From Paenibacillus faecis (GTDB taxonomy: Bacteria > Bacillota > Bacilli > Paenibacillales > Paenibacillaceae), in assembly GCF_008084145.1 (NCBI RefSeq), contig NZ_VSDO01000001.1, positions 820,840 through 884,839 of the forward strand: a DNA stretch of 64,000 nucleotides, read 5' to 3'. The position numbers and the translations under genes are program-made. The notes beneath the pieces are model-generated. The model saw only the letters and a program-made list of their open reading frames with translations, searched no databases and was not told where the DNA came from. Below, piece after piece: positions 35,588 through 44,438 of this stretch. Numbering within the stretch: position 1 is the first letter of the stretch; every line of letters begins with the position of its first letter.

Positions 35588-35790
35588 CGAATAACGGCCT
35601 TTTGGGCCGCTATTTCGCCCAGATTCGCTTTTTCGGGAAGAATAGCGGCTAAAAAAGGCCTTATTTCTCTGGAGCGAGTCCAAAAATCGGTTTTCGGCCC
35701 GCTTTTCCTTAAAATAAGGCCCCAAATGACCGCTATTTCTCACCGAAGGGACAAATTCGACAAAATAACGCCGCAAATGACCGTTATCCT
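35588..35790 (+). repeat. four-unit dyad array, family 2
   Basis: Four imperfect hairpin units of the type AATAACGGCC...GGCCGCTATT are centred near 35602, 35653, 35725 and 35776, giving spacings of 51, 72 and 51 bp. The dyads have three- to six-base loops. Two more half or full units follow at 35923-35938 and 35958-35984. Between them GCAACGCTAGTG occurs twice (35844-35855 and 35908-35919). The 570-bp gap between the flanking genes contains no gene that I can support. Confidence 0.75.
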
Positions 35791-36085
35791 CTCGCCCGGC
35801 TTCAAAGGGAGGCGGTTACGGCCATTAGACCCTTCGGGTTAATGCAACGCTAGTGCTGCCCTACCTCAAAACGGAGTTGGCGTTGACAAATTTGCTCGAG
35901 TTTATGGCAACGCTAGTGCCTTTTAGGCCGCTATTTTCCCCGCGAAAGCGAATCGGGCCGAATAACGGCCCGGACGCCGCTATGGCAGCGACAGCGGGGG
36001 CCTAGGGAATTTGCGGCGGGGGCATGCTGAATTGAACCCGCTACGCTTTGGCGAAGAGTCCCCTATTACGATAGCTGATGAGGCA

Positions 36086-37537
36086 CTAGTTCAGCCAATG
36101 GTAAGTACGCTGGGGATTGGTCTGATCCTGGCGGTTGTCCAGCTTAAAGCGCTCCTCGGGCACCGACTCCGGCTTCGGAAGAATCCCCTTTCCGATCGTC
36201 ACCTTCGTTCCCTTCGGAACCAGGTCGAACAGTTCCTCCACGTCCTGCTTGGTCATCCGCACGCACCCCAAAGATTCATTCTTGCCGATGCTGTCGGGCT
36301 CGTTTGTGCCATGGATCGCATAGTTCGTTTCCGAAAGCTGCATCCCCCGGCTCCCGAATTCCCCGTTATCCCGCCCGTTCGGGTTCACCACTTTATCGGT
36401 GATCCGGAACACGCCTTCGGGTGTTCTCTCGCCGCCCAAACCCACTTTATAGTTGCGGAGGATAACGTCCCCGCTGACTACCGCCAAACGATGATTCGCG
36501 GTGTCCACGATCACCTCCAATGGTTTGGCAAAGTAAGGTTCCGTACTGGACAAAGTCCCCGTCTTGTCCCCTGCCGAACCCTCCTCGTTCTGGCCCTTCG
36601 CCGTTTCCGTCCCCGCTCCCGCTTCCTTCTTCAGGCTCGCCAGCAGCGGTTGGAACGCCTTTTCCATCACCGGATCGCTTCCCGCGAGCCAGTTATTCGG
36701 AAATGAACCTGTCAGGGACTGCAAACTTTCCGGCCAGCGGCCTTCCTCCTCCTTATAGTGCCGAATGGCGGAAGAAAGCGCGGCCAGCGATTCCTGGCGC
36801 TCGATCCAGGGCAAAGCGCCTTTCCGGAGTCCGGAAGCTTCCGGCGGCGTGCACTCGCAAGTTTTGGCGTCATAGGATTGAAGCGTCGTTCTTCCGGCCT
36901 GGGCTTGGCGGACAACCCCGTAAACGACGGGCATCTCCTTGGACCACAGGGACCACCGGCCGGACTGGACCATCCCGAGCACCGCGGTTTCCCGGCCGGC
37001 CGCGGGAGCATCGTCCGTTAACATTTCGGCCATAGCGGTATGCTTGCGCTTCGGATCGCCGAAGTACGGCTTGGCTGTATAGCCCCCGCCTTCACCGGCT
37101 TCTCCCGCTTCTCCGCCGCTCTTCCCGGATGAGCCCGGCGAATGGCCCCGCTCCGGCAGCTCCGCGGTGAGATCCTGGTCCCCGAGGCCGCCCTCCTCTA
37201 TGCCCGACTGAGCGGCCGACGAGCTCCCCGGCGCCTGGGCCGACGGCATCCATAAAAACAGCAGCAGCATCAGCGCGACTCCGATTTTGCGCCATAGCGT
37301 CGCCTGCTTCTCCTTGCGCATCGACTCCCGCAGCAGGTTCTCCTGATATTCCTTCCATAGATCGGCCGGAACTTTACTTGCTTCAAAGGCCTCGTATACG
37401 CTTCCGGCCTGGATGTAACAGTAATGGGCCTTGCCTTCCTGACCCGTCGCCTCATACTCTTTGCCGAGCAAGTACCAGGCCATTTTGTTTTTGGGATGAT
37501 TCTCCACGTATTTCTTGAGGTAAGCCGAGTTGCTCAT
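36086..37537 (-). CDS. L,D-transpeptidase with N-terminal helical repeat domain
   Basis: A 483-residue protein starting at ATG 37537 with TGGAGG 8 nt upstream. Residues 1-70 look like a tetratricopeptide pair (AYLKKYVENHPKNKMAWYLLGKEYE). One membrane helix at about 92-108 (IGVALMLLLFLWM) is followed by a long low-complexity extracellular region. The YkuD domain at about 340-470 has NYAIHGTNEP and the active-site SLGCVRM. L,D-transpeptidases cross-link peptidoglycan or anchor proteins in the cell wall or spore cortex. The intracellular repeat domain suggests membrane-coupled assembly. Confidence 0.9.
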   Translation of the reverse strand: MSNSAYLKKYVENHPKNKMAWYLLGKEYEATGQEGKAHYCYIQAGSVYEAFEASKVPADLWKEYQENLLRESMRKEKQATLWRKIGVALMLLLFLWMPSAQAPGSSSAAQSGIEEGGLGDQDLTAELPERGHSPGSSGKSGGEAGEAGEGGGYTAKPYFGDPKRKHTAMAEMLTDDAPAAGRETAVLGMVQSGRWSLWSKEMPVVYGVVRQAQAGRTTLQSYDAKTCECTPPEASGLRKGALPWIERQESLAALSSAIRHYKEEEGRWPESLQSLTGSFPNNWLAGSDPVMEKAFQPLLASLKKEAGAGTETAKGQNEEGSAGDKTGTLSSTEPYFAKPLEVIVDTANHRLAVVSGDVILRNYKVGLGGERTPEGVFRITDKVVNPNGRDNGEFGSRGMQLSETNYAIHGTNEPDSIGKNESLGCVRMTKQDVEELFDLVPKGTKVTIGKGILPKPESVPEERFKLDNRQDQTNPQRTYHWLN

Positions 37538-37662
37538 CGAAATCCTCCACATGGACAAAATTGACATTTCTCTTTATTCTTTATCGGCAGAGCCGGCCGG
37601 GTTGCTAAGCGCCATCCCGAGGTCAGCCGAAAATCGCGACTTTTTGCCTATAAATACAAAAG

Positions 37663-37697
37663 ACACCCCCTGCGAATGGCACAGGAGATGTCTTACC
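37663..37697 (-). terminator. intrinsic terminator
   Basis: Read on the minus strand, AAGACATCTCCTG pairs with CAGGGGGTGTCTT and is followed by TTGTATTT. It ends the ferredoxin transcript. Confidence 0.75.
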
Positions 37698-37717
37698 GTG
37701 TTCAATATGGAGCCGGT

Positions 37718-38086
<369 letters not shown>

Positions 38087-38106
38087 CTACGGATCGATCC
38101 TTCGGC

Positions 38107-39426
38107 TCACGGTTCCTTCGGCTCTCTGAGAAAATCCGTCTGCAATGAAGTGCCGCGAATTTTGTGATTGCGGATCAACGCCGAAGGATCATCGGTCAGC
38201 ATGCCGGCCGTAAGAACGGCGTTTTCGCCGAATTTGTCGCGAAGCAGGTCCATCGTCTTCGTCAAGGATTCCTTTTTGGGCTGCTGCTCGTAATTGAACA
38301 AATCGAGCTGTACGGCGGATTCTTCTTTGGCGACCAGGTTCTGCAGCGTGATGCCGAGCAGCCGGATCGGCCTCCCTTCATTCCAGTGACGACGGTACAA
38401 CTCGCACGCTTCCCTGTAGACATCTTCGGCCCGCTCGATGACGGTGTCCAGGCTTTGCGAGCGGGTTATCGTCTTCATGTCGGGCGTACGGATCGTAATC
38501 TGGACCGTTTGGGCCACCAGGTTTTGTCGCCGCAGCCGCCGGGTTACCTGATCCGCTAAATTCAGCAGCACGCGCTGCACTTCTTCCGTCTGCGTCACAT
38601 CCCGGGGCAGCGTCGTCGTATGCCCGATCGATTTGTTCTTGTCGCGCTCTTCCCGTACCGGAGAATCGTCGATCCCGTTCGCGGCCCGCTTCATCCAGCT
38701 TCCCGCCACGCCGAATTTCTCGTTCAGAAGCCTTTCGTCGGCGGCCGCCAGTTGGCCGATCGTATGAATCCTGAGCCGCTTCAGCTTCTCGGCGGTCTTC
38801 CGGCCGATCCCGAACAGCTCGCCGCACGGCTTGTCCCAGAGCAGCGCCGGCACGTCGCGGATGCGCAGAACGGTAATCCCCCTCGGCTTTTTCATATCGG
38901 AAGCCATCTTGGCCAGCAGTTTGTTCGGCGCGATCCCGATCGAGCAAGGCAACCCCAGTTCATCCGCCACTCTGGCCTGGATTTCATGAGCAATGTCAAG
39001 CGGGGTGCCGAACTGTTTCGACCCGGTGATATCCAGGTAACATTCGTCGATCGAAACGGCCTGAAGCAGCGGAGTGTATTCGTACGCGATATCCATAAAC
39101 GCCCGGGAATATTTGCGGTACAGATGAAAGTCCGGTTTGATCAGAATCAGCTCCGGACATTTCTTCAGCCCTTGGGCCACGGTCATCCCCGTGGAGATTC
39201 CCCGTTTACGGGCCGCGTAAGAGCAGGTGACGATGATGCCTTTGCGAAGCTCTACGCTCCCCGCCACCGCCGTGGGCCGATTCCGGTATTTCTCCGGCTC
39301 TTCCGCCTCATGTACCGAACAATAAAAAGCGTTCATATCGATATGCAGCACAACTCTGCCGCGGGCGGGATAGTATTTATCGTTATCGATATTGCCAGTC
39401 ACGTCCAATACCGTCCCCTCATTCAT
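38107..39426 (-). CDS. dinB: DNA polymerase IV (Y family)
   Basis: About 439 residues if started at ATG 39426 (MNEGTVLDV), preceded by CAGGAAAG; a longer frame to 39513 is possible. Y-family palm motifs are VLHIDMNAFYCSVHEAEEP and SIDECYLD, both carrying the catalytic acids. The helix-hairpin-helix block GIGRKTAEKLKRL is followed by the little-finger domain. QLDLF near the C-terminus is a beta-clamp-binding motif. It carries out error-prone translesion synthesis. I see no obvious LexA box in the short gap to cimA. Confidence 0.92.
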   Translation of the reverse strand: MNEGTVLDVTGNIDNDKYYPARGRVVLHIDMNAFYCSVHEAEEPEKYRNRPTAVAGSVELRKGIIVTCSYAARKRGISTGMTVAQGLKKCPELILIKPDFHLYRKYSRAFMDIAYEYTPLLQAVSIDECYLDITGSKQFGTPLDIAHEIQARVADELGLPCSIGIAPNKLLAKMASDMKKPRGITVLRIRDVPALLWDKPCGELFGIGRKTAEKLKRLRIHTIGQLAAADERLLNEKFGVAGSWMKRAANGIDDSPVREERDKNKSIGHTTTLPRDVTQTEEVQRVLLNLADQVTRRLRRQNLVAQTVQITIRTPDMKTITRSQSLDTVIERAEDVYREACELYRRHWNEGRPIRLLGITLQNLVAKEESAVQLDLFNYEQQPKKESLTKTMDLLRDKFGENAVLTAGMLTDDPSALIRNHKIRGTSLQTDFLREPKEP

Positions 39427-39590
39427 ACTTTCCTGATTCCAGCATACCCCGTTGCCCGAAGGCAGGTCAACAAGCGCCGAATGCAAATTCCTAAAATCCG
39501 TGTTACATTTCAAAAAGACAAATGCTATAATAAGAAATTAAAATCGGAGCTTGTATTCCAGAGGACATCCATTAAGGAGGAACATCCAAC

Positions 39591-41210
39591 ATGTCAAAGG
39601 CTTTATCTATCTTCGACACCACCCTGCGGGACGGTACCCAAGGCGAGGGCATTAGTCTATCGGCCGACGATAAGTTGAAGATTGCCAAGAAGCTGGATCA
39701 GCTGGGTGTCCATTATATTGAAGGGGGCATCCCCGGCAGCAACAACAAGGACATCGAGTTTTTCAAGCGCGTACAGGAACTGAAGCTTCAGGCAAAGATC
39801 ACGGCTTTCGGAAGCACACGGCGAAAAGACAGCCTGGCCGAGCATGACGCGAATCTGAAGCGGATGATCGAATCTGGAGTTCAGGCCGCCACGCTCGTCG
39901 GCAAATCGTGGGACTTCCACGTCCACACGGCGCTGCAAACAACGCTGGAAGAGAACTTGGCAATGATCTACGACTCCATCGCTTATTTGAAGCGCCAGGG
40001 TCTTGAGGTTATTTTCGACGCCGAGCATTTCTTTGACGGCTACAAGAACAACCCCGAATACGCCCTTTCCGTCATGGCCAAAGCGGAAGCAGCCGGGGCC
40101 GATTGGCTCGTCATGTGCGACACGAACGGCGGAACGATGCCGCATGAAGTGCATGACATCGTCAGCGTGCTGGCAGGACGCGTGACAAACTCCCGTTTGG
40201 GCATTCACACCCATAACGATTGCGAGCTGGCGGTGGCCAATTCGCTTAGCGCGGTACGGGCCGGCGCGGAACAAATCCAGGGAACGATGAACGGTTACGG
40301 CGAGCGCTGCGGCAACGCCAATCTGTGCTCCATCATTCCCAACCTCCAGCTCAAGCTGGGCTACCAGGTTCTGGAGGAGGACCAACTGAAGCAATTGACC
40401 AATACGGCGCGTTACATCAGCGAAATCGCCAATGTTTACATGCCGGTCAACCAGCCTTATGTGGGGACGGCGGCCTTCGCCCACAAGGGCGGCATCCATG
40501 TTTCGGCGATTTTGCGGGATTCCCGCACTTATGAGCATGTCGCTCCCGAAACGGTGGGCAACCGCCAGCGCGTCCTCGTCTCCGAACTGGCCGGACAGAG
40601 CAACGTCCTCTCCAAGGCGCAGGAAATGGGCATCGCCTTCGATCCCGAGAACGAGAATACGCGGGAAGTCATCGCCAAGATCAAAGATCTGGAGCATCAA
40701 GGCTATCAATTCGAAGGGGCCGACGCTTCGCTGGAGCTGCTGCTGAGACAGGCCAACGGCGATCTTAAGGAGCTCTTCGTCTTTGAATCGTTCAAGATGC
40801 TGGTCGAGAAATCCGCGGGCAAACCGGTTATTTCGGAAGCTTTCGTTAAACTGAACATCGACGGAAACAGCATCTATACCGCCGCCGAGGGGAACGGACC
40901 GGTCAACGCGCTCGATAACGCCCTCCGCAAGGCGCTTATCACTTATTACCCTGCCCTGCAGGAAATACACTTATCCGACTATAAGGTAAGAGTGCTCGAC
41001 GACAAGGACGCCACCGCTTCCAAGGTCCGGGTTCTGATCGAATCCCGGAATTACGAGAACTCCTGGAGCACGGTCGGCGTATCCGGCAATGTCATCGAGG
41101 CCAGTTGGGAAGCCCTCGTCGACAGTTTGCGCTACGCGCTGATCGGCCAGACCAAGCGGGAGGATTACACTGAAATTCCATCGGCCGGACGCGGTTTGGT
41201 GAATCACTAA
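39591..41210 (+). CDS. cimA: citramalate synthase
   Basis: A 539-residue member of the isopropylmalate/homocitrate synthase family. The catalytic TIM barrel begins FDTTLRDGTQGEG and has HTHNDCELA, MNGYGERCGNANLC and KGGIHVSA, which bind the metal and substrate. The C-terminal regulatory domain (about 415-530) is LeuA-dimer-like. Members with this length and EGGIPGSNNKD block make (R)-citramalate from pyruvate and acetyl-CoA for isoleucine synthesis. The ribosome site AAGGAGG is ideal. The gene is single and followed by a terminator. Confidence 0.9.
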   Translation: MSKALSIFDTTLRDGTQGEGISLSADDKLKIAKKLDQLGVHYIEGGIPGSNNKDIEFFKRVQELKLQAKITAFGSTRRKDSLAEHDANLKRMIESGVQAATLVGKSWDFHVHTALQTTLEENLAMIYDSIAYLKRQGLEVIFDAEHFFDGYKNNPEYALSVMAKAEAAGADWLVMCDTNGGTMPHEVHDIVSVLAGRVTNSRLGIHTHNDCELAVANSLSAVRAGAEQIQGTMNGYGERCGNANLCSIIPNLQLKLGYQVLEEDQLKQLTNTARYISEIANVYMPVNQPYVGTAAFAHKGGIHVSAILRDSRTYEHVAPETVGNRQRVLVSELAGQSNVLSKAQEMGIAFDPENENTREVIAKIKDLEHQGYQFEGADASLELLLRQANGDLKELFVFESFKMLVEKSAGKPVISEAFVKLNIDGNSIYTAAEGNGPVNALDNALRKALITYYPALQEIHLSDYKVRVLDDKDATASKVRVLIESRNYENSWSTVGVSGNVIEASWEALVDSLRYALIGQTKREDYTEIPSAGRGLVNH

Positions 41211-41225
41211 ACCGGGGAATCCCCC

Positions 41226-41284
41226 CAAAAAAAACGTCAGAGTTTTTCTACCCGTCTTGGGAAGAGAAGTTCTGACGTTTTTTA
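41226..41284. terminator. bidirectional intrinsic terminator
   Basis: AAAAAACGTCAGA pairs with TCTGACGTTTTTT across a long loop. It separates cimA from the convergent resA-like gene. Confidence 0.85.
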
Positions 41285-41316
41285 AGTTGGTTCATTTGGA
41301 TGAATCGGGCTGTCGG

Positions 41317-41922
41317 CTACTTCTCCACAAGCTTGCGGATTTTGGCCTCCAGTTCCTCTGGGGGAAGAGTCCCGACGACAACATCTCGGATCTTCCCATC
41401 CGGATCGATCAGCACGTTCGTCGGAAAAGCGACGCCATTGTATTTTCGGTAAACCTTTTCCTTCTCATCCAGCAATACGGGAAATGTATATCCGTAATCT
41501 TTCACGAAGGCCTTGGCGTCATCAAGCTTATCATAAAAGGTGACATTAACCGCAAAGACGTCCAGGGTATCGCTATACTTCTCCGCCAGCTTGACCAGGT
41601 CCGGAGCTTCCTCTTTACAAGGGTCGCACCAGGAAGCCCAAAAGTTAAGTAACAGCGGCTTATCCCTTTTACCGCCAACCTGGTAGGTTTTCCCATCCAA
41701 TCCAACGAGAGCAAACTCGGGAGCTTTCGTCCCCGGCTTCGGGACGTTGGCCGCCACCATGGCGTCGATCGCCTGGTTTTTCCCGGCTGCCCCCGCCTCT
41801 TTGGCCTCCTGCGATTTTCCGTTCCCCAGAAAGGACAACCATCCATTCCCCTGGTTATCATAAACCGCGTAGGTCAACAGCAGCAACAGCAATCCCGCCC
41901 AGATCCAACCGTTCTTTCTCAT
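41317..41922 (-). CDS. ResA/TlpA-like membrane-anchored thiol-disulfide oxidoreductase
   Basis: A 201-residue protein with an N-terminal membrane helix (5-21) and an extracytoplasmic thioredoxin fold. Active-site WCDPC has Cys99 and Cys102; the cis-Pro loop is VAFPTNVLID. An Asp precedes Pro in the motif, whereas classical ResA uses CEPC. It probably reduces apocytochrome or another exported protein. AAAGGAAG precedes ATG. A divergent JAMM gene follows the start by about 130 bp. A cytochrome c maturation role is inference. Confidence 0.88.
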   Translation of the reverse strand: MRKNGWIWAGLLLLLLTYAVYDNQGNGWLSFLGNGKSQEAKEAGAAGKNQAIDAMVAANVPKPGTKAPEFALVGLDGKTYQVGGKRDKPLLLNFWASWCDPCKEEAPDLVKLAEKYSDTLDVFAVNVTFYDKLDDAKAFVKDYGYTFPVLLDEKEKVYRKYNGVAFPTNVLIDPDGKIRDVVVGTLPPEELEAKIRKLVEK

Positions 41923-42052
41923 GTGCGCAACTTCCTTTATGTTATGGTATGATACGCTTGAAATTTACTTTATTTGTTCTATTGTACCCCGTTTACGCAA
42001 AATGTTACAAACATGTGCCAGCAGGATCTTCTCAAGGAGGAAAATCGCCGCT

Positions 42053-42562
42053 ATGACGTGTCTTGTCGATCGAAAACCCTATCAAACCCCGACGATCCTC
42101 CTGCCCATGTCCGTGCGCGATGAAATCGCCGCGGACACCTATGACCGTTTACCTCGCGAGGCCTGCGGCGCCTTGTTCGGCGCGCGTAACCCCGAGCTGA
42201 TTGTGGTCGAGAACTACAGGCCACTCACCAATGCGGCGGAAAATCCGGATCATGCCTTCCTGCTAAAACCCGAGGAGTGGGTAAAGTGCTGCTTCACCCC
42301 AAACTTCATCGGGATTTATCATTCGCATCCCACCACACTGCCCGAGCCCTCCGCGACGGATCTGGAAGATCTGCCGCGATTCGGCTCCCTTTTTCCACTT
42401 TATATGATCGGCTCACCGGTCTCCTTCGGAGACGGCAAGGCCGCGGCCCAAGCAAAAAAGCCGCCCGATGATCCGGACGACTTCTTATTGAATGCCTATT
42501 TCATTGAGGAGACCGAACGTTTAAAGTACGATCTGAGCAAAATAATGATTACGTTTTGCTAA
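42053..42562 (+). CDS. JAMM/MPN-domain metallopeptidase
   Basis: A 169-residue protein starting at ATG 42053 with AAGGAGG 10 nt upstream. The JAMM zinc motif is complete: Glu36 (REACGALFG), His90 and His92 (YHSHPTT), Ser100 and Asp103. The family removes small proteins or cysteine from ubiquitin-like carriers; bacterial forms act in cysteine or thiamine pathways, but no partner gene is nearby. It ends 14 bp inside the convergent exonuclease gene. Confidence 0.87.
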   Translation: MTCLVDRKPYQTPTILLPMSVRDEIAADTYDRLPREACGALFGARNPELIVVENYRPLTNAAENPDHAFLLKPEEWVKCCFTPNFIGIYHSHPTTLPEPSATDLEDLPRFGSLFPLYMIGSPVSFGDGKAAAQAKKPPDDPDDFLLNAYFIEETERLKYDLSKIMITFC

Positions 42563-43283
42563 GAAAATGATAAAGGTCCCCCAATGTGATCACACCCCGT
42601 TCTCTTAATTGGCCGATCATCGCCTGCCAGAGAGAGGAGGTCATTTTGGCGTCCTCCAGCGCGTGATGCCGCTGCAAAATCGGAATTTCGTAGACGCGGA
42701 GCCAGTCGTCAAGCGACGAGACCTTCCGATCGGGAGCCAGTTTCTGAGCGATCATCATCGTATCCAGGACCCGGTGCCCCAGATGCGCTTTGGTCGTCTT
42801 CCACAAGGCCACGTCCAAAAACGCTTTGTCATGCGCGCTTCCGTGCGCGATCAGTACGCGGTCGTCGACAAAGGCCATGAATTCTCGCAAGGCCTGCAAC
42901 AGAGCAGGTGCATTCTGGGCCATTTCCTGGGTAATACCCGTCAGCTCGACAATGCGTTCCGGTACGGAGCAAGCCGGCTTACAAAGGGAATAATACACTT
43001 CGCCCGTCATTTCCTCGCCGTTCATCTTCACCGCCCCGAAGGACAAAATCTCATCACCGTAATGATAATGGAAGCCCGTCGTTTCCAAATCAAATACCGC
43101 CGTTTTCAGTTGACTTAGCGGAACGTGAAGCGTCTCCGGCCGGCGCTGCCCCTTGGTCAGTGAACGCACAAACGCGATTTGCTGCGCGCTCGGCGCCCCC
43201 AGCATGGAGGCGATCCGAGGAGAGATCCCCCCGCCTTTGAGCGCATCCCAAAATCCGCCGTTTCCCTTCATCGGTTCCTTCAT
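42549..43283 (-). CDS. DnaQ-like DEDDh 3'-5' exonuclease
   Basis: About 244 residues. The ATG at 43283 (MKEPMKGNG) has AAAGGA at a better distance than the ATG six bases earlier. The DEDDh motifs are FDLETTGF (Asp67 and Glu69 counted from the longer start), HGSAHDKAFLD and HHALEDA. An N-terminal segment of about 60 residues lies before the nuclease core. Stand-alone exonucleases of this kind often pair with DUF294 nucleotidyltransferases, as here: its start overlaps the end of that gene by 4 bp. Confidence 0.88.
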   Translation of the reverse strand: MKEPMKGNGGFWDALKGGGISPRIASMLGAPSAQQIAFVRSLTKGQRRPETLHVPLSQLKTAVFDLETTGFHYHYGDEILSFGAVKMNGEEMTGEVYYSLCKPACSVPERIVELTGITQEMAQNAPALLQALREFMAFVDDRVLIAHGSAHDKAFLDVALWKTTKAHLGHRVLDTMMIAQKLAPDRKVSSLDDWLRVYEIPILQRHHALEDAKMTSSLWQAMIGQLRERGVITLGDLYHFLSKT

Positions 43284-44368
43284 AGCCATTTCCTTTCTGC
43301 GTATCGCTGCTGCCGTTGCAGGGTGCGGTACATGAGCTTTACGGTGCCCAAAGCCTCCCGTAGCTCACTGCGAATCTCCTTCTTGCGCAGCCATTCCCCG
43401 GGCAAGAATCCCGTCCCCGACAGAACGCCGCCTTCCTCTTTATACGAAGCGAGAGATCGAAATCGCAGCGCGGTATAAAACGCCTTCTGGCTTAATTCCA
43501 GCCACCTGAATGGAACGGCCTCCAGCTGATTTAGCTGGTTCAACCGCTCCAGGGTGGAGGACCCGCTGACGCCATACACCACCGCAAGGTAGCGGATCGC
43601 GTTTACAATAGGTAAATAAAGTCCGTACTTCACGTCAAAATCACCCGCATGTTCCCCGTTCTGCTCCGTGATCACTTGTCCGAGTACATTCAATGCCGCC
43701 TTATGGCGTACGGTATTGCGGAGAACGGCCGCCCCAAGGTCCTGTTCCGGCGATGACTTCCGCTCAAAAACATCGTGCATCACCCGGCGGAACGCTGCGG
43801 ATAACGAGCCGTCCCCGGCGATGTGACGCATGTCCGCCGCAATCATCAAGTATCTCACCTGTTCCCAGCCAAGCTCGCTTCTCCAGTTTTCCAGTTGCCT
43901 GCCCCATTCTTTAACGGTCTTTCTCCAAAGCGGGTTGGAGACCATAACATTTCCCGGGCAAGGCGGATATCCGGACTTCTCCAAAATATGAGAAAGCCGG
44001 GGGCCAAAGATAGCGAAATAATCTTTTGCCGCCGGATCCCCGTTTTCCTCTATCACGAGTCCGTTATCCTGATCGCTCCAAAGCGTCTGCTCGTTCCGGC
44101 CCGCGCTGCCGAAGGCGATAAAGGCATATGGAGCGGGAGGAGGGCCGAAGCCCTCCTTCATTAACTGCCGCTCGCATATCTCTGTCGCACGGGACATCAC
44201 GGCATCATGCAGTTCCCCGACCAGCCGGTTCCAAACTCCAATGTTCGTGGTCGCAAAACCTTCGTACAGACGTGTCTGTTCCTCCAGTCTTGCCGATCCC
44301 AATCCCTCCGGATCGGAAGCCGCCCGGATCGATTGGAGGTTCACCTCTTTCATGGCCGATTCGCTCAT
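43280..44368 (-). CDS. DUF294/GlnD-like nucleotidyltransferase
   Basis: A 362-residue protein. The nucleotidyltransferase motif GSAGRNEQTLWSDQDNGLV (about 87-105) has the paired acidic residues Asp98 and Asp100, as in GlnD, and a helical DUF294_C-like region follows (RHKAALNVLGQ, DVKYGLYLPIVNAIRY). The usual CBS or cyclic-nucleotide sensor domains are missing, leaving about 70 N-terminal helical residues. It sits between an ammonium transporter and a DEDDh exonuclease. A role in modifying a PII-like regulator is tempting but unproven. Confidence 0.83.
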   Translation of the reverse strand: MSESAMKEVNLQSIRAASDPEGLGSARLEEQTRLYEGFATTNIGVWNRLVGELHDAVMSRATEICERQLMKEGFGPPPAPYAFIAFGSAGRNEQTLWSDQDNGLVIEENGDPAAKDYFAIFGPRLSHILEKSGYPPCPGNVMVSNPLWRKTVKEWGRQLENWRSELGWEQVRYLMIAADMRHIAGDGSLSAAFRRVMHDVFERKSSPEQDLGAAVLRNTVRHKAALNVLGQVITEQNGEHAGDFDVKYGLYLPIVNAIRYLAVVYGVSGSSTLERLNQLNQLEAVPFRWLELSQKAFYTALRFRSLASYKEEGGVLSGTGFLPGEWLRKKEIRSELREALGTVKLMYRTLQRQQRYAERKWL

Positions 44369-44438
44369 AGGCCCGACTTCCTTTCTACCCGGATGTTCAA
44401 ACTATATAAGTTTATTTACTTATATATGCTGTTATTTC

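Noticed and set aside
43699..44370. Plus-strand frames opposite the DUF294 gene
   Set aside because: No ribosome sites or motifs; the minus-strand gene has a clear nucleotidyltransferase signature.
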